Position numbers and translations under genes: made by a program
The notes under the pieces: model-generated
The model's database searches: none
What the model was told of the DNA's origin: nothing
The model's input: only the letters and a program-made list of their open reading frames with translations
From: Bacilli bacterium
Lineage (GTDB): Bacteria > Bacillota_I > Bacilli_A > ML615J-28 > CAG-698
DNA length: 64,000 bases
Direction of reading: 5' to 3'
NCBI GenBank assembly: GCA_028691515.1
Contig: JAQUZE010000002.1
Location: forward strand, 22,743-86,742
Shown here: positions 42,323 through 51,997 of the stretch, one piece after another
Numbering within the stretch: the first letter of the stretch is position 1
How the letters are laid out: every line of letters starts with the position of its first letter

Positions 42323-43931
42323 TTTTTAATTCATAAAATTTATTTTTATTATTTTTATAAATTATTATAAAATAATAATTTTCATGATTTAAAATGTATC
42401 CATATCTATATAATGTTTCAATTGATAAATCTGTAAAATTATTATTAAAAGCTTCATAAATATGTTTTTTTTCTTTTTTTGTAATAGAATATTGCCAATA
42501 TATTTTAGGTCTTACTTTAAAAAATTTTAAATAATCTTTTTTTATTAAAAAATTAATATAGGGATTATTGGTTTTTTGATTTAAAAAAGATGTAAATATT
42601 TGCGCTATTTCATGCACTTGACTATTTGTATAGTTTTTTTCTTGGCTTTCCATATATTCATCAAGTTCCAAAAAAGTATAAAAGGGATTTAGCGAAAGTT
42701 TTTTAAAAATAAATTCAATTGTATCTTTAAAATAGCCTTTATTATAAAATCTATCTACAGCTTTTTCAACTCTTCTTATTATATCAAGTTCTGTTTTGGT
42801 TATATATTTATTTTCAATTATTTCATAAGGAGCATTTTTATGAAAATTAAAACCGTGAATTTCTTTTGTTTGGCTTAATAGAGTTCCTTTAAGTTCTTTT
42901 AAAAAACCAAGTTGAAGTTCTTGAGCAAATAACTTAAATGTTTCATTAAATGTTGCAATGAAACTTTCTAAGTTTTCAAAGGGTAAACCAGCAATTAAAT
43001 CTGTATGAACTATTTGAGATTTACTTAGTCTTTCAATATTATATTTTAAAAGACTAAAATCTTGATTTCTTTTAACAGCTTTTAATGTTTTTTCATTAAA
43101 TGATTGAATTCCAATTTCAAATCTTAAATAATTACTTCGCATTGTTTCTATAAATGTTAAAATTTCTTCGTCCAATCTTTCGCCAACAATTTCAAATTGA
43201 ATTGTTGTGTAATTATTATCGTTATTTTTTAAAAAATTTAGGATATTTAACATATGGGTCTTATTTATATTAAATGAACGATCAAGAAACTTAATTGTTT
43301 TTGCATTATTTTTTAAAAGATACAATAATTCTTGATAAGTATTTTCAATGTTGAAAAATCTTACTTTATTGTCTAATGATGCAAGACAGTAAGTGCATTT
43401 GAAGTAACACCCCCTGGATGCTTCTAGATATACTACTCTGTTATTTATGTTACTTATTAAGGACAAATCATGTTTAATTAAATTAATGTTGGGTTTCTTA
43501 TTAAAAGTAAATTTAATAATATTATTTTCTTTATAATATAAATTTGATACTTGAGAAATCGGAATTAATCCTTGTAGATATGTAATTAATTCGTTAAATG
43601 ATTCTTCACCTTCGTTTTTAATTATGTAATTTATTTTTTTATTATTTAATAATTTAGGATTATAGCTTGCTTCAGGTCCGCCTAAAAGAATAGGATAATT
43701 AGTATCCAGTTTATTTATTAGATTTAGGGTATATTCTATATTAAAAATATATGTTGAGAAAGCTAATAAATCAAAAGTTTCTTTTTTGATTTTAGCAATT
43801 GCATTATTAATATCATCATTAATTGTGATCTCTAGGACAGAACAATTAGAGGTGGTATTTGCTTGTATTTGAAAGGCACCCATAGCTGGATGAATATATT
43901 TTGAATTTATTCCTATAATTAATGTTTTCAT
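42318..43931 (-). CDS. B12-binding radical SAM protein with DUF4080-like C-terminus
   Basis: A 537-residue protein with three parts. A cobalamin-binding Rossmann domain (about 1-130) starts TLIIGINSKYIHPAMGAF and has LLGGPEASYNP. The radical SAM core (about 170-390) has the cluster motif GCYFKCTYC. The C-terminal region (about 400-537) fits the DUF4080 group. These enzymes may methylate unactivated carbons or rearrange bonds, but the DUF4080 group has no assigned reaction. It stands alone, divergent from the pyruvate oxidoreductase, with GGAG before the ATG and a TATAAT at 43954-43949. Confidence 0.88.
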   Translation of the reverse strand: MKTLIIGINSKYIHPAMGAFQIQANTTSNCSVLEITINDDINNAIAKIKKETFDLLAFSTYIFNIEYTLNLINKLDTNYPILLGGPEASYNPKLLNNKKINYIIKNEGEESFNELITYLQGLIPISQVSNLYYKENNIIKFTFNKKPNINLIKHDLSLISNINNRVVYLEASRGCYFKCTYCLASLDNKVRFFNIENTYQELLYLLKNNAKTIKFLDRSFNINKTHMLNILNFLKNNDNNYTTIQFEIVGERLDEEILTFIETMRSNYLRFEIGIQSFNEKTLKAVKRNQDFSLLKYNIERLSKSQIVHTDLIAGLPFENLESFIATFNETFKLFAQELQLGFLKELKGTLLSQTKEIHGFNFHKNAPYEIIENKYITKTELDIIRRVEKAVDRFYNKGYFKDTIEFIFKKLSLNPFYTFLELDEYMESQEKNYTNSQVHEIAQIFTSFLNQKTNNPYINFLIKKDYLKFFKVRPKIYWQYSITKKEKKHIYEAFNNNFTDLSIETLYRYGYILNHENYYFIIIYKNNKNKFYELKI

Positions 43932-43988
43932 AAATTATCTCCTAAGTTATTATAACATATTTTTAAAAGCTTATTCATAAAATAGTGC

Positions 43989-44017
43989 TTAACAATAAAG
44001 GTTTAATGTGGTATAAT
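43989..44017 (+). promoter_or_regulatory. Promoter of the pyruvate:ferredoxin oxidoreductase gene
   Basis: TTAACA (43989-43994) and TATAAT (44012-44017) are spaced by 17 bases. The leader (about 60 bases) is plain AT-rich sequence with no clear switch. Confidence 0.75.
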
Positions 44018-44083
44018 AGTAAATGTAAGATTTTGTATATTTAACTTAAACAAAATTATATTATAAAAATATGGAGGTAATAT

Positions 44084-47000
44084 ATGTCTAAAAAAGTTTT
44101 GCAATCTATGGATGGAAATCAGGCAGCGGCTTATACAGCGTATGCATTTACTGAAGTAGCGGGTATTTATCCAATAACACCTTCTTCTGTAATGCCTGAA
44201 CATGTTGATGAGTGGGCTAAACAAGGAAAGAAAAATTTATTTGGAACAACTGTTAAAGTTGTGGAAATGCAATCTGAGGCTGGTGCAGCTGCAGCTGTTC
44301 ATGGAGCACTACAAACAGGCGCTATGACAACTACTTTTACTGCAAGTCAGGGATTGCTTTTAAAAATACCAAATATGTATAAAATAGCTGGTGAGCTTTT
44401 ACCAGGAGTTATTCATGTAGCGGCACGTTCAATTGCTGCTCAAGCATTGTCAATTTTTGGAGATCATCAAGATGTTATGGCTGCAAGACAAACAGGATTT
44501 GCAATGTTATGTTCTTCGTCAGTTCAAGAGGTTATGGATCTTGGGGGGGTTGCTCATTTAGCGGCAGTTAAGTCAAGTTTACCATTTGTGCATTTCTTTG
44601 ATGGTTTTAGAACTTCTCATGAAATTCAAAGTGTTGAAGTTATGGATTATGAAGTTTTTGATCGTTTATTAGATAGAGAAGCAGTTAAAGACTTTAGGCA
44701 AAGAGCTTTAAATCCAGCAAGACCTGTTACTCGTGGAACAGCTCAAAATGACGATGTATATTTCCAAACAAAAGAAGTTACTAATAAATATTATAATGAA
44801 CTTCCAGATATTGTTAATAATTATTTACAAGAAATATCAAAGGTTACTGGAAGAGATTATGCTCCTTTTACATATTATGGCGATAAAGAAGCAACAGATG
44901 TAATTGTTGCAATGGGATCAGTTGTAGAATGTACAAAAGAAGTTGTTGATTATTTAAGGGAAAATAAACATAAAAAAGTTGGAGTTTTGTCAGTTAGATT
45001 ATATCGCCCATTCTCTAGTAAGTATTTCTTTGAGGCTATGCCTGAAACAGTAAAAAGAATTGCGGTTTTGGATAGAACAAAAGAGAGTGGATCAGTTGCT
45101 GAACCATTAAAACTTGATGTTATGGGTGTTTATTATGGTAGAAAGAATGCACCTATTATTATTGGTGGTAGATATGGTCTTTCTTCTAAAGATACTACTC
45201 CAGGACAAATTTTTGCTGTTTTTGATAATCTTGCAAAAGGAAATAAAGCTAAAAAAGAATTTACTATTGGAATTGTTGATGATGTAACTAATTTATCACT
45301 TCCAATCACAAAAGAAATAAATGTTGGATCACCAAATGTATCTGAATTAATTTTTTATGGTTTAGGTAGTGATGGAACCGTTGGTGCAAATAAAAGCACA
45401 ATTAAATTAATTGGTGATCATACAGAGTTTAATGGACAAGCATATTTTGCTTATGATTCACGAAAATCAGGAGGAGTAACAAGAAGTAATCTTCGTTTTT
45501 CTCCAGATCCAATTAGATCAACTTATCTAGTTCGTCATGCAGGATTTATTTCTTGCTCACTTGATTCTTACACACATAAATTTGATATGTTACGTAATTT
45601 AAAACCAGGTGGAACTTTCTTATTAAATACTGTTAAAAATGAAAAAGAATTAATTGAATATTTACCAAATAGTTTTAAAATTTCTCTAGCAAAGAAGAAA
45701 GTTAAATTTTATGTAATTGATGCTGTTTCTCTTGCTGCTGAAATTGGTCTTGGTAATAGAACAAATACAATAATGCAATCTGCGTTCTTTAAACTTAATG
45801 AACAAATAATGCCATATGAAAAAGCAAAAGACTTAATGAAACAATACGCTTTAAAATCTTATGGTAAAAAAGGTGATGCTGTTGTTCAAATGAATTATTT
45901 GGCTATTGAAAAAGGTGCAGAAGGATTAAAACAAATTAAAGTAAAACCTTCTTGGGCTAAATTAGAACAGGAAAAAGAATTATTTGATAAAGATAGACCT
46001 GATTTTGTAAGTAGAATTGCAGATAAAATTAATGCTTTAAAAGGTGATGATTTACCAGTTTCAACATTTGAAAAATATGATGATGGAACTATGAGTTCAG
46101 GAACGACAGATTTTGAAAAACGATACATTGCAAGTTTTGTTTCATCTTGGAATCCAGATAATTGTATTCAATGTAATCAATGTTCATTTGTATGTCCGCA
46201 TGCAGTTATAAGGCCATTCCTTGCTACTGAAGAAGAATTAGCTAATGCTCCAGAAGGAACAGTTACTTTAAAGGCAAACGGAAAAGGATTTGATGGATTA
46301 CAATATGCAATTCAAGTTTCAATTGCTGATTGTACAGGATGTGGAGTTTGTATAAATCAATGTCCTGGCAAGAAAGGCGAAAAAGCTTTATCATTTGCTC
46401 CAATTGAAGAAGAAGTTGAAAAAGGCAAACAAGAAATTGCAAGATATTTCTATGAAAATGTTACTTATAAAGATGACTTAATTGATAAAATGCAAAGCCC
46501 TAAAAATTCACAATTTGCGCAACCATTATTTGAGTTTAGTGGAGCATGTGCTGGATGTGGAGAAACTCCATATATTAAACTTGTAACACAATTGTTTGGA
46601 GAAAGAATGGTTATTGCTAATGCAACAGGTTGTTCATCAATTTATGGTGGATCTTACCCTATGGCACCATATACAACAAATAAGAAAAATCAACGTGGAC
46701 CAGCTTGGGCAAATTCCTTATTTGAAGATAATGCTGAATTTGGATTTGGTATGGAAATCGCAGCAAATGTATTAAGAAGTAAAGTTGCAGTTTTAATGGA
46801 AAAAGGTTTAGATGATGTTAATTTATCTGAAGAATTAAAATCATTGTTTACTGAATGGTTGGAAAATAAAGAAGATGGACAGGCAACTTTAAAATTATAT
46901 GATAAATTAGTTCCAGCATTAGAAAAATCTGATTCAGAGATTGCTAAGGAATTATTAGAAAATAAAGATTATATAATTAAACGTTCACAATGGATTATTG

Positions 47001-47644
47001 GTGGTGACGGTTGGGCTTATGATATTGGTTTTGGTGGACTTGATCATGTAATTGCGAATCAAGAAGATGTGAATATTTTAGTACTTGATACTGAGGTTTA
47101 TTCAAATACTGGAGGACAATCTTCTAAATCAAGTCAAACTGGTTCGATTGCTAAATTTACAGCTGGTGGAAAAACAGGCATGAAGAAAGATCTTGGCGCA
47201 ATAGCAATGACTTATGGTCATGTTTATGTTGCATCAATTGCTCATGGAGCAAGTCAAATGCAAATGCTTAAGGCAATGAAAGAAGCAGAAAGTTATCCAG
47301 GACCATCAATATTGATAGCATATTCTCCATGTATTTCTCACGGTATTTCTGGTGGATTATATAATTCTCAAATGCAAGCAAAAACTGCTGTTGAAGTAGG
47401 ATATTGGCCACTATATAGATTTGATCCTAGAAGAATAACTAATAATGAGAATCCTTTTGTTATTGATTCAAAAGAACCTAATTGGGATAAATATGAAGAG
47501 CATTTATTGTCTGAAGCACGTTATGCCATGTTAAAAAAGGCAAATCCAAATGAAGCTGAAAAGTTACTTGCTATTAATAAAGAACAATCTCAAAAGAGAT
47601 ATAGAATGTATCAACGCTATGCAGCTATGGATTATTCAAAATAA
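44084..47644 (+). CDS. nifJ: Pyruvate:ferredoxin (flavodoxin) oxidoreductase
   Basis: A 1186-residue single-chain enzyme that turns pyruvate and CoA into acetyl-CoA and CO2 and passes electrons to ferredoxin or flavodoxin. The N-terminal pyruvate-binding domain has the GIYPITPSS start and YRPFS segment. A ferredoxin domain holds CIQCNQCSFVCP (about residue 692) and CTGCGVCINQCP (about 748). The thiamine domain holds GACAGCGETPY (about 820), GGDGWAYDIG (about 970) and EVYSNTGGQSSKSS. The Cys of GACAGCGE and the SPCISHG Cys bind the third cluster. Full length, single gene, own promoter and terminator. It marks an anaerobic fermentative metabolism. Confidence 0.97.
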   Translation: MSKKVLQSMDGNQAAAYTAYAFTEVAGIYPITPSSVMPEHVDEWAKQGKKNLFGTTVKVVEMQSEAGAAAAVHGALQTGAMTTTFTASQGLLLKIPNMYKIAGELLPGVIHVAARSIAAQALSIFGDHQDVMAARQTGFAMLCSSSVQEVMDLGGVAHLAAVKSSLPFVHFFDGFRTSHEIQSVEVMDYEVFDRLLDREAVKDFRQRALNPARPVTRGTAQNDDVYFQTKEVTNKYYNELPDIVNNYLQEISKVTGRDYAPFTYYGDKEATDVIVAMGSVVECTKEVVDYLRENKHKKVGVLSVRLYRPFSSKYFFEAMPETVKRIAVLDRTKESGSVAEPLKLDVMGVYYGRKNAPIIIGGRYGLSSKDTTPGQIFAVFDNLAKGNKAKKEFTIGIVDDVTNLSLPITKEINVGSPNVSELIFYGLGSDGTVGANKSTIKLIGDHTEFNGQAYFAYDSRKSGGVTRSNLRFSPDPIRSTYLVRHAGFISCSLDSYTHKFDMLRNLKPGGTFLLNTVKNEKELIEYLPNSFKISLAKKKVKFYVIDAVSLAAEIGLGNRTNTIMQSAFFKLNEQIMPYEKAKDLMKQYALKSYGKKGDAVVQMNYLAIEKGAEGLKQIKVKPSWAKLEQEKELFDKDRPDFVSRIADKINALKGDDLPVSTFEKYDDGTMSSGTTDFEKRYIASFVSSWNPDNCIQCNQCSFVCPHAVIRPFLATEEELANAPEGTVTLKANGKGFDGLQYAIQVSIADCTGCGVCINQCPGKKGEKALSFAPIEEEVEKGKQEIARYFYENVTYKDDLIDKMQSPKNSQFAQPLFEFSGACAGCGETPYIKLVTQLFGERMVIANATGCSSIYGGSYPMAPYTTNKKNQRGPAWANSLFEDNAEFGFGMEIAANVLRSKVAVLMEKGLDDVNLSEELKSLFTEWLENKEDGQATLKLYDKLVPALEKSDSEIAKELLENKDYIIKRSQWIIGGDGWAYDIGFGGLDHVIANQEDVNILVLDTEVYSNTGGQSSKSSQTGSIAKFTAGGKTGMKKDLGAIAMTYGHVYVASIAHGASQMQMLKAMKEAESYPGPSILIAYSPCISHGISGGLYNSQMQAKTAVEVGYWPLYRFDPRRITNNENPFVIDSKEPNWDKYEEHLLSEARYAMLKKANPNEAEKLLAINKEQSQKRYRMYQRYAAMDYSK

Positions 47645-47658
47645 TTAAATTAAAAATT

Positions 47659-47683
47659 AAGGATACTTTGGTATCCTTTTTTT
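47659..47683 (+). terminator. Intrinsic terminator
   Basis: AAGGATAC (47659-47666) pairs perfectly with GTATCCTT (47671-47678) around TTTG, followed by a run of T. Confidence 0.9.
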
Positions 47684-47711
47684 GATGGAAACATTTTACT
47701 TGTTATTAATC

Positions 47712-47740
47712 TTTCTTTTTTTACTCTAAAAGAGTATAAT
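47712..47740 (+). promoter_or_regulatory. Possible promoter of the Nudix-ABC unit
   Basis: TATAAT (47735-47740) with a poor -35 (TTTCTT, 47712-47717). A palindrome ACTCT-AAA-AGAGT (47723-47735) abuts the -10 element and could be an operator. Confidence 0.5.
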
Positions 47741-47762
47741 AAGAAAAGAATTGAGGAAAATG

Positions 47763-48272
47763 ATGTATAAGTATACTTTATGTTTTATAAAAAATAAAAA
47801 TCAACTTTTAATGATTAATAGAAATAAAAGTCCATGGATGGGGTGTTGGAATGGACTTGGTGGTAAAATTGAAGATGGTGAAAAACCTGATCAATGTATT
47901 AAAAGAGAAATAATGGAAGAAGCAAATCTAGATGAATCATTTTATGATTTAAAATTTAAAGGAATTGTTACATGGAACGATGAAGAATTTGGTTTTGATG
48001 GCGGATTATATTTATATATTGCAGAACTTAAGAAAGATATAACATTTTCTTATCCATATAAAACCAAAGAAGGAATTTTGGATTTTAAAGATATTGACTG
48101 GGTTATCAGTAGTGAAAATTATGGGACAAGTCATAATATAAAATATTTTTTGCCTTATGCACTGGAAAGCGATATATTAAGAGAATATAATTGTTATTTT
48201 GAAAAAAATTTATTAAAGAAAGTTGATGTAAAATTAATAGCTAATGATTATTATAATAAAATAAGTTATTAA
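47763..48272 (+). CDS. Nudix hydrolase (8-oxo-dGTP diphosphatase-like)
   Basis: A 169-residue Nudix protein. The Nudix box lies in GGKIEDGEKPDQCIKREIME followed by EANL, with an Asn at the usual Gly position. The WMGCWNGLGGK lead and the YTLCFIKN start fit MutT/NUDT1-type enzymes acting on oxidised or other nucleoside triphosphates; the real substrate is open. The second ATG of a pair (47763) is favoured by spacing from GAGG. It lies 16 bases ahead of an ABC exporter pair, an operon partnership of no clear meaning. Confidence 0.85.
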   Translation: MYKYTLCFIKNKNQLLMINRNKSPWMGCWNGLGGKIEDGEKPDQCIKREIMEEANLDESFYDLKFKGIVTWNDEEFGFDGGLYLYIAELKKDITFSYPYKTKEGILDFKDIDWVISSENYGTSHNIKYFLPYALESDILREYNCYFEKNLLKKVDVKLIANDYYNKISY

Positions 48273-48288
48273 TTAATTGGTGATAAAT

Positions 48289-50055
48289 ATGATATTTGGA
48301 AAACATATAAATAAATATTATTTAAAATATCTTTGGATTTTTCTTATTGGAATATTTGCACTATTTGCTGTTGATATCTACCAATTAAGAATTCCAGAAA
48401 TTTTTGGAAGTATTGTTGATTCTTTAGAAGAAAAGCTTTTAACAAGAGAGATGTTAAGTGAACATATGTACAATATGTTTATTATATTGTTAGTTATGTT
48501 TGTGGGAAGATTCTTATGGAGAATTACATTACTAGGAAATGGTGCAAGGATTGAGGCAAGAATTAGGGATGATATGTTTAAGCATAGTTTAATTTTGTCA
48601 CAAGATTATTATCAGCAAAATAAAACAGGAGCATTAATGGCTCTTTATACAAATGATTTACAAACAATTAGAATGTCTGTTGGTTTTGGTTTAATAATGT
48701 TTTTTGATGCGTTAGTGTTAGGAAGCTTAGCTTTTTATAAAATGATTACACTAGATCTTGAATTAGCTCTTTTATCAACAATTCCTCTTTTTTTTATTGC
48801 TTTGGGAGGAAGAATTATTGGTAAATATATGGCTAAAAAGTTTGAAGCTAGACAAAAAGCTTTTGCTGATATGTCTGAGTTTACTTTAGAAAACTTTTCT
48901 GGAATTAGTGTTATTAAAGCTTTTGTAAAAGAAGGTAAAGAGTTAATTGCTTTTTCTAAAATTAATAAAAATAATTTTGATAAAAATATGGACATGGTTA
49001 AAGCTGGAATATTATTACAGGCTATAATATCAGGTTTAATTAGTAGTATTATGGTTTTGATTATTGGTTATGGAGGATATTTGGTTTTTTCAAGTACTCC
49101 AGAGAATCTTTTTACTGTTGGAAATTTAACTGAATTTATGGCTTATTTTTCTTCTTTATTATGGCCAATAATGGCTATTGCTCAATTAATTAATTTGAGC
49201 GCTCAAGCAAAAGCTAGTATGCGTAGAATAAGTAAATTATTAGATGAAAAACCAACCATTATTGATGAAGAATGTGATGAAGTTTCTGAACTTAAAGGAA
49301 ATATTAGAATTCAGAATTTATATTTTAATTACCCTGAAAAAGAAGATGTTATTTTAGATAATATTTCTCTTGATATTAAAAAAGGGGAAAGTATTGGTAT
49401 AATTGGAAGAACAGGATCAGGTAAATCTACATTTGTTGATTTGTTATTACGAATTTATAATGTTGATGAAGGAATGATATTTTATGATGATCATGATATT
49501 AGAAGAATACCACTTAAAGTATTATATGATTCAATTGCTTATGTTCCTCAAGATAATTTTTTGTTTAACGACACTATTTCAGGAAATATTCGCTTTGGAA
49601 AAAAAGGTGAAATATCTGATGAAGAAGTTATTAAAGCTGCTACACTAGCTGATTTAAGTGAAAATATTGATGAATTTAAAGATGGTTATAATACTCTAAT
49701 TGGTGAAAGGGGATCAACTATTTCTGGGGGGCAGAAACAAAGAACTTCAATTGCAAGAGCTTTGATTAAAGATGCGCCAATTTTAATATTGGATGATTCA
49801 GTTTCAGCTGTAGATACTGATACTGAAGATAAGATTATAAAGAATTTAAAACAAACTAGAAAAGGAAAAACAACTATTTTAATTGCTCATAGAATTTCTA
49901 CTGTTAGAAAACTAGATAAAATATTGCTTTTTGATGATGGCAAAATTTTAGGATTTGGAACTCATGATGAATTAATGAATAATGCTACATATGCTCATAT
50001 GGTACAATTACAAGCATTGGAAGATGAAGTAATGGCAGGTGGGATTAATGATTAG
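48289..50055 (+). CDS. Heterodimeric ABC exporter 2, subunit with degenerate Walker B
   Basis: A 588-residue half-transporter with a six-helix exporter domain (about 15-320) and a nucleotide-binding domain. Walker A is GRTGSGKST, signature ISGGQ, Walker B ILILDDSVSAVD with Asp instead of the catalytic Glu, and the H-loop IAHRIST is intact. It is therefore the degenerate-site member of a BmrCD/YheIH-like heterodimer. The ATG at 48289 with GGTGAT upstream is preferred over a TTG at 48277. It overlaps the partner by 8 bases (ATGATTAG). Substrate unknown. Confidence 0.92.
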   Translation: MIFGKHINKYYLKYLWIFLIGIFALFAVDIYQLRIPEIFGSIVDSLEEKLLTREMLSEHMYNMFIILLVMFVGRFLWRITLLGNGARIEARIRDDMFKHSLILSQDYYQQNKTGALMALYTNDLQTIRMSVGFGLIMFFDALVLGSLAFYKMITLDLELALLSTIPLFFIALGGRIIGKYMAKKFEARQKAFADMSEFTLENFSGISVIKAFVKEGKELIAFSKINKNNFDKNMDMVKAGILLQAIISGLISSIMVLIIGYGGYLVFSSTPENLFTVGNLTEFMAYFSSLLWPIMAIAQLINLSAQAKASMRRISKLLDEKPTIIDEECDEVSELKGNIRIQNLYFNYPEKEDVILDNISLDIKKGESIGIIGRTGSGKSTFVDLLLRIYNVDEGMIFYDDHDIRRIPLKVLYDSIAYVPQDNFLFNDTISGNIRFGKKGEISDEEVIKAATLADLSENIDEFKDGYNTLIGERGSTISGGQKQRTSIARALIKDAPILILDDSVSAVDTDTEDKIIKNLKQTRKGKTTILIAHRISTVRKLDKILLFDDGKILGFGTHDELMNNATYAHMVQLQALEDEVMAGGIND

Positions 50056-51829
50056 AAGACAATCAGAATTTAACGATTCAACATTATCAAAAAGATTATT
50101 AGCATATGGTTATAAGCATTGGAAATCATTTTTAGCTGTTTTTATTATGATGATAATTACAACTGTTGTAGGTTTATTAAGTCCTCTTATAACAGGAAAA
50201 GTTATTAAACTATTAGAAGATCCTTTATTAGACTTTATTAAAGTAATCTATTGGATAATATTTTTAGGTGTTGTAGTTTTTGCTTCTGTTATTTTAGAAG
50301 TAATATTATCTTATATCTTACAAAAAACAGGGCAAAGGATAATTTATGAAGTAAGGGAAAATGTTTTTTCAGCAATTGAAAGTTATTCTATTGCTCAAAT
50401 GAAGGAGACTCCCGCAGGTAAGTTAGTTACTAGGGTAACAACAGATACTAATACATTAAATGAGATGTACACTTCTGTGATTATTAATGTGTTGAAAAAT
50501 GTACTTACTATTGTAGGTGTTTTAGTTGCTATGTTTATTGTTAGTACTAAATTAACATTATATATATTATTATTTACGCCAGTTTTAGTTATAGTATCTT
50601 ATATATTTAGGAAGTATTCTCGTAGAGCTTATAGAGAAGTAAGAAAAAATGTAAGTAATGTTAATTCATTTATATCTGAAAATATTAGTGGAATGAAAGT
50701 AACAAAAGTGTTTGGACAAGAAGAAAAAAAATACAAGGACTTTCATGTTGAAAACACAAATCTTAAGAAAAGTTCATTAAAAGAAATACTTGCTTTTGCC
50801 ATTTTTAGACCTAGTATATATGTAATTTATATTTTAGCTGTTATCATGGTTCTTTGGATTGGTGGTAACGAAGCAATTCAAAATAATATTTTAATTATAA
50901 CTGGATTTACTTATGTAGAATTAATAGTGTTTTATCAATATATTGACAAATTATTTAATCCTCTTCAACAACTTGCAGAGCAATTTAATATTTTACAGTC
51001 TTCACTTGCTTCAGCAGAAAGAATTTTTGAAGCTATTGATAAAAAGTCTGATATTATTGAAGTTGAAAATCCAATTGAATTAACAGAAATTAAAGGCAAA
51101 ATAGAATTTAAAAATGTATGGTTTAGTTATATTCCGGGTGAGTGGATTTTAAAAGACGTTAGTTTTACGGTTGAGCCTAATGAAACAGTTGCTTTTGTTG
51201 GAGCAACAGGTTCAGGTAAAAGTACAATTTTAACATTAATTACAAGAAATTATGACATACAAAAAGGAAGTATTTTTATTGATGGTGTTGATATTAAACA
51301 AGTTAAGATATCTTCACTGAGAAAAGCGGTAGGTCAAATGTTGCAAGATGTGTTTTTATTTAGTGGGACCGTATCATCAAATATTGCACTTAGAGATGAA
51401 GATATTACTGAAGATGAAATAATTCATGCAGCAACTTATGTAAATGCAAATTCATTTATTGAAAAATTACCTAATAAATACGATGAAGAAGTAAAAGAAA
51501 AAGGAGCTAATTTTTCTAGTGGTCAAAGACAATTACTATCTTTTGCAAGAACAATTGTCCATACTCCCAAAATTTTAATTTTAGATGAAGCTACAGCAAA
51601 CATAGATACAGAGACCGAAAACCTTATTCAAGATTCTTTGAAGAAATTAATGAGTATTGGGACAATGTTAATTGTTGCTCATCGTTTATCAACCATTCAA
51701 CATGCTGATAAAATAATTGTTATTGAATCAGGAAAAATTATTGAGGAAGGTACTCACCAACAATTATTAAAAAACAAAGGTCATTATTATAAATTATATA
51801 AACTACAATATGAAGGGTCAGATATTTAG
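50048..51829 (+). CDS. Heterodimeric ABC exporter 2, catalytic partner
   Basis: A 593-residue partner. The membrane domain spans about 25-330; the nucleotide-binding domain has Walker A GATGSGKST, signature FSSGQ, Walker B ILILDEATANID with the catalytic Glu, and H-loop VAHRLST. The noncanonical FSSGQ signature, compared with SGGQ in its partner, is normal asymmetry for such pairs. The ATG at 50048 follows AGGTGGG. This exporter differs from the MarR-linked pair at 5-8.6 kb in that it has no adjacent regulator. Confidence 0.92.
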   Translation: MIRRQSEFNDSTLSKRLLAYGYKHWKSFLAVFIMMIITTVVGLLSPLITGKVIKLLEDPLLDFIKVIYWIIFLGVVVFASVILEVILSYILQKTGQRIIYEVRENVFSAIESYSIAQMKETPAGKLVTRVTTDTNTLNEMYTSVIINVLKNVLTIVGVLVAMFIVSTKLTLYILLFTPVLVIVSYIFRKYSRRAYREVRKNVSNVNSFISENISGMKVTKVFGQEEKKYKDFHVENTNLKKSSLKEILAFAIFRPSIYVIYILAVIMVLWIGGNEAIQNNILIITGFTYVELIVFYQYIDKLFNPLQQLAEQFNILQSSLASAERIFEAIDKKSDIIEVENPIELTEIKGKIEFKNVWFSYIPGEWILKDVSFTVEPNETVAFVGATGSGKSTILTLITRNYDIQKGSIFIDGVDIKQVKISSLRKAVGQMLQDVFLFSGTVSSNIALRDEDITEDEIIHAATYVNANSFIEKLPNKYDEEVKEKGANFSSGQRQLLSFARTIVHTPKILILDEATANIDTETENLIQDSLKKLMSIGTMLIVAHRLSTIQHADKIIVIESGKIIEEGTHQQLLKNKGHYYKLYKLQYEGSDI

Positions 51830-51878
51830 GTAAATTATAATTTTGAAAAGTAGTAAGATTAAATTAATATAAATTAAG

Positions 51879-51910
51879 TTAACACCCCTTAAATATTTAA
51901 GGGGTGTTAA
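51879..51910. terminator. Perfect 32-base palindrome, probable bidirectional terminator
   Basis: TTAACACCCCTTAAAT (51879-51894) is followed at once by its exact reverse complement (51895-51910). As RNA it folds into a strong stem with a short A/T loop. The tail TTAATTAATT is T-rich but broken, so it may be a modest terminator or a protein site. Confidence 0.6.
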
Positions 51911-51930
51911 TTAATTAAGAAAATTTAAAT

Positions 51931-51974
51931 ACCTTATTATATAAGGTGCAAAAATTATATAAATTTGTTATAAT
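51931..51974 (+). promoter_or_regulatory. Promoter of the apbE-suf operon with overlapping palindrome
   Basis: GTGCAA (51946-51951) and TATAAT (51969-51974) are spaced by 17 bases. ACCTTAT-TAT-ATAAGGT (51931-51947) ends on the -35 element, the classic place for a repressor. The regulator is unknown; an Fe-S or iron sensor would suit the genes downstream. Confidence 0.6.
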
Positions 51975-51997
51975 ATTATAGCTTAATGGAGGAAATG

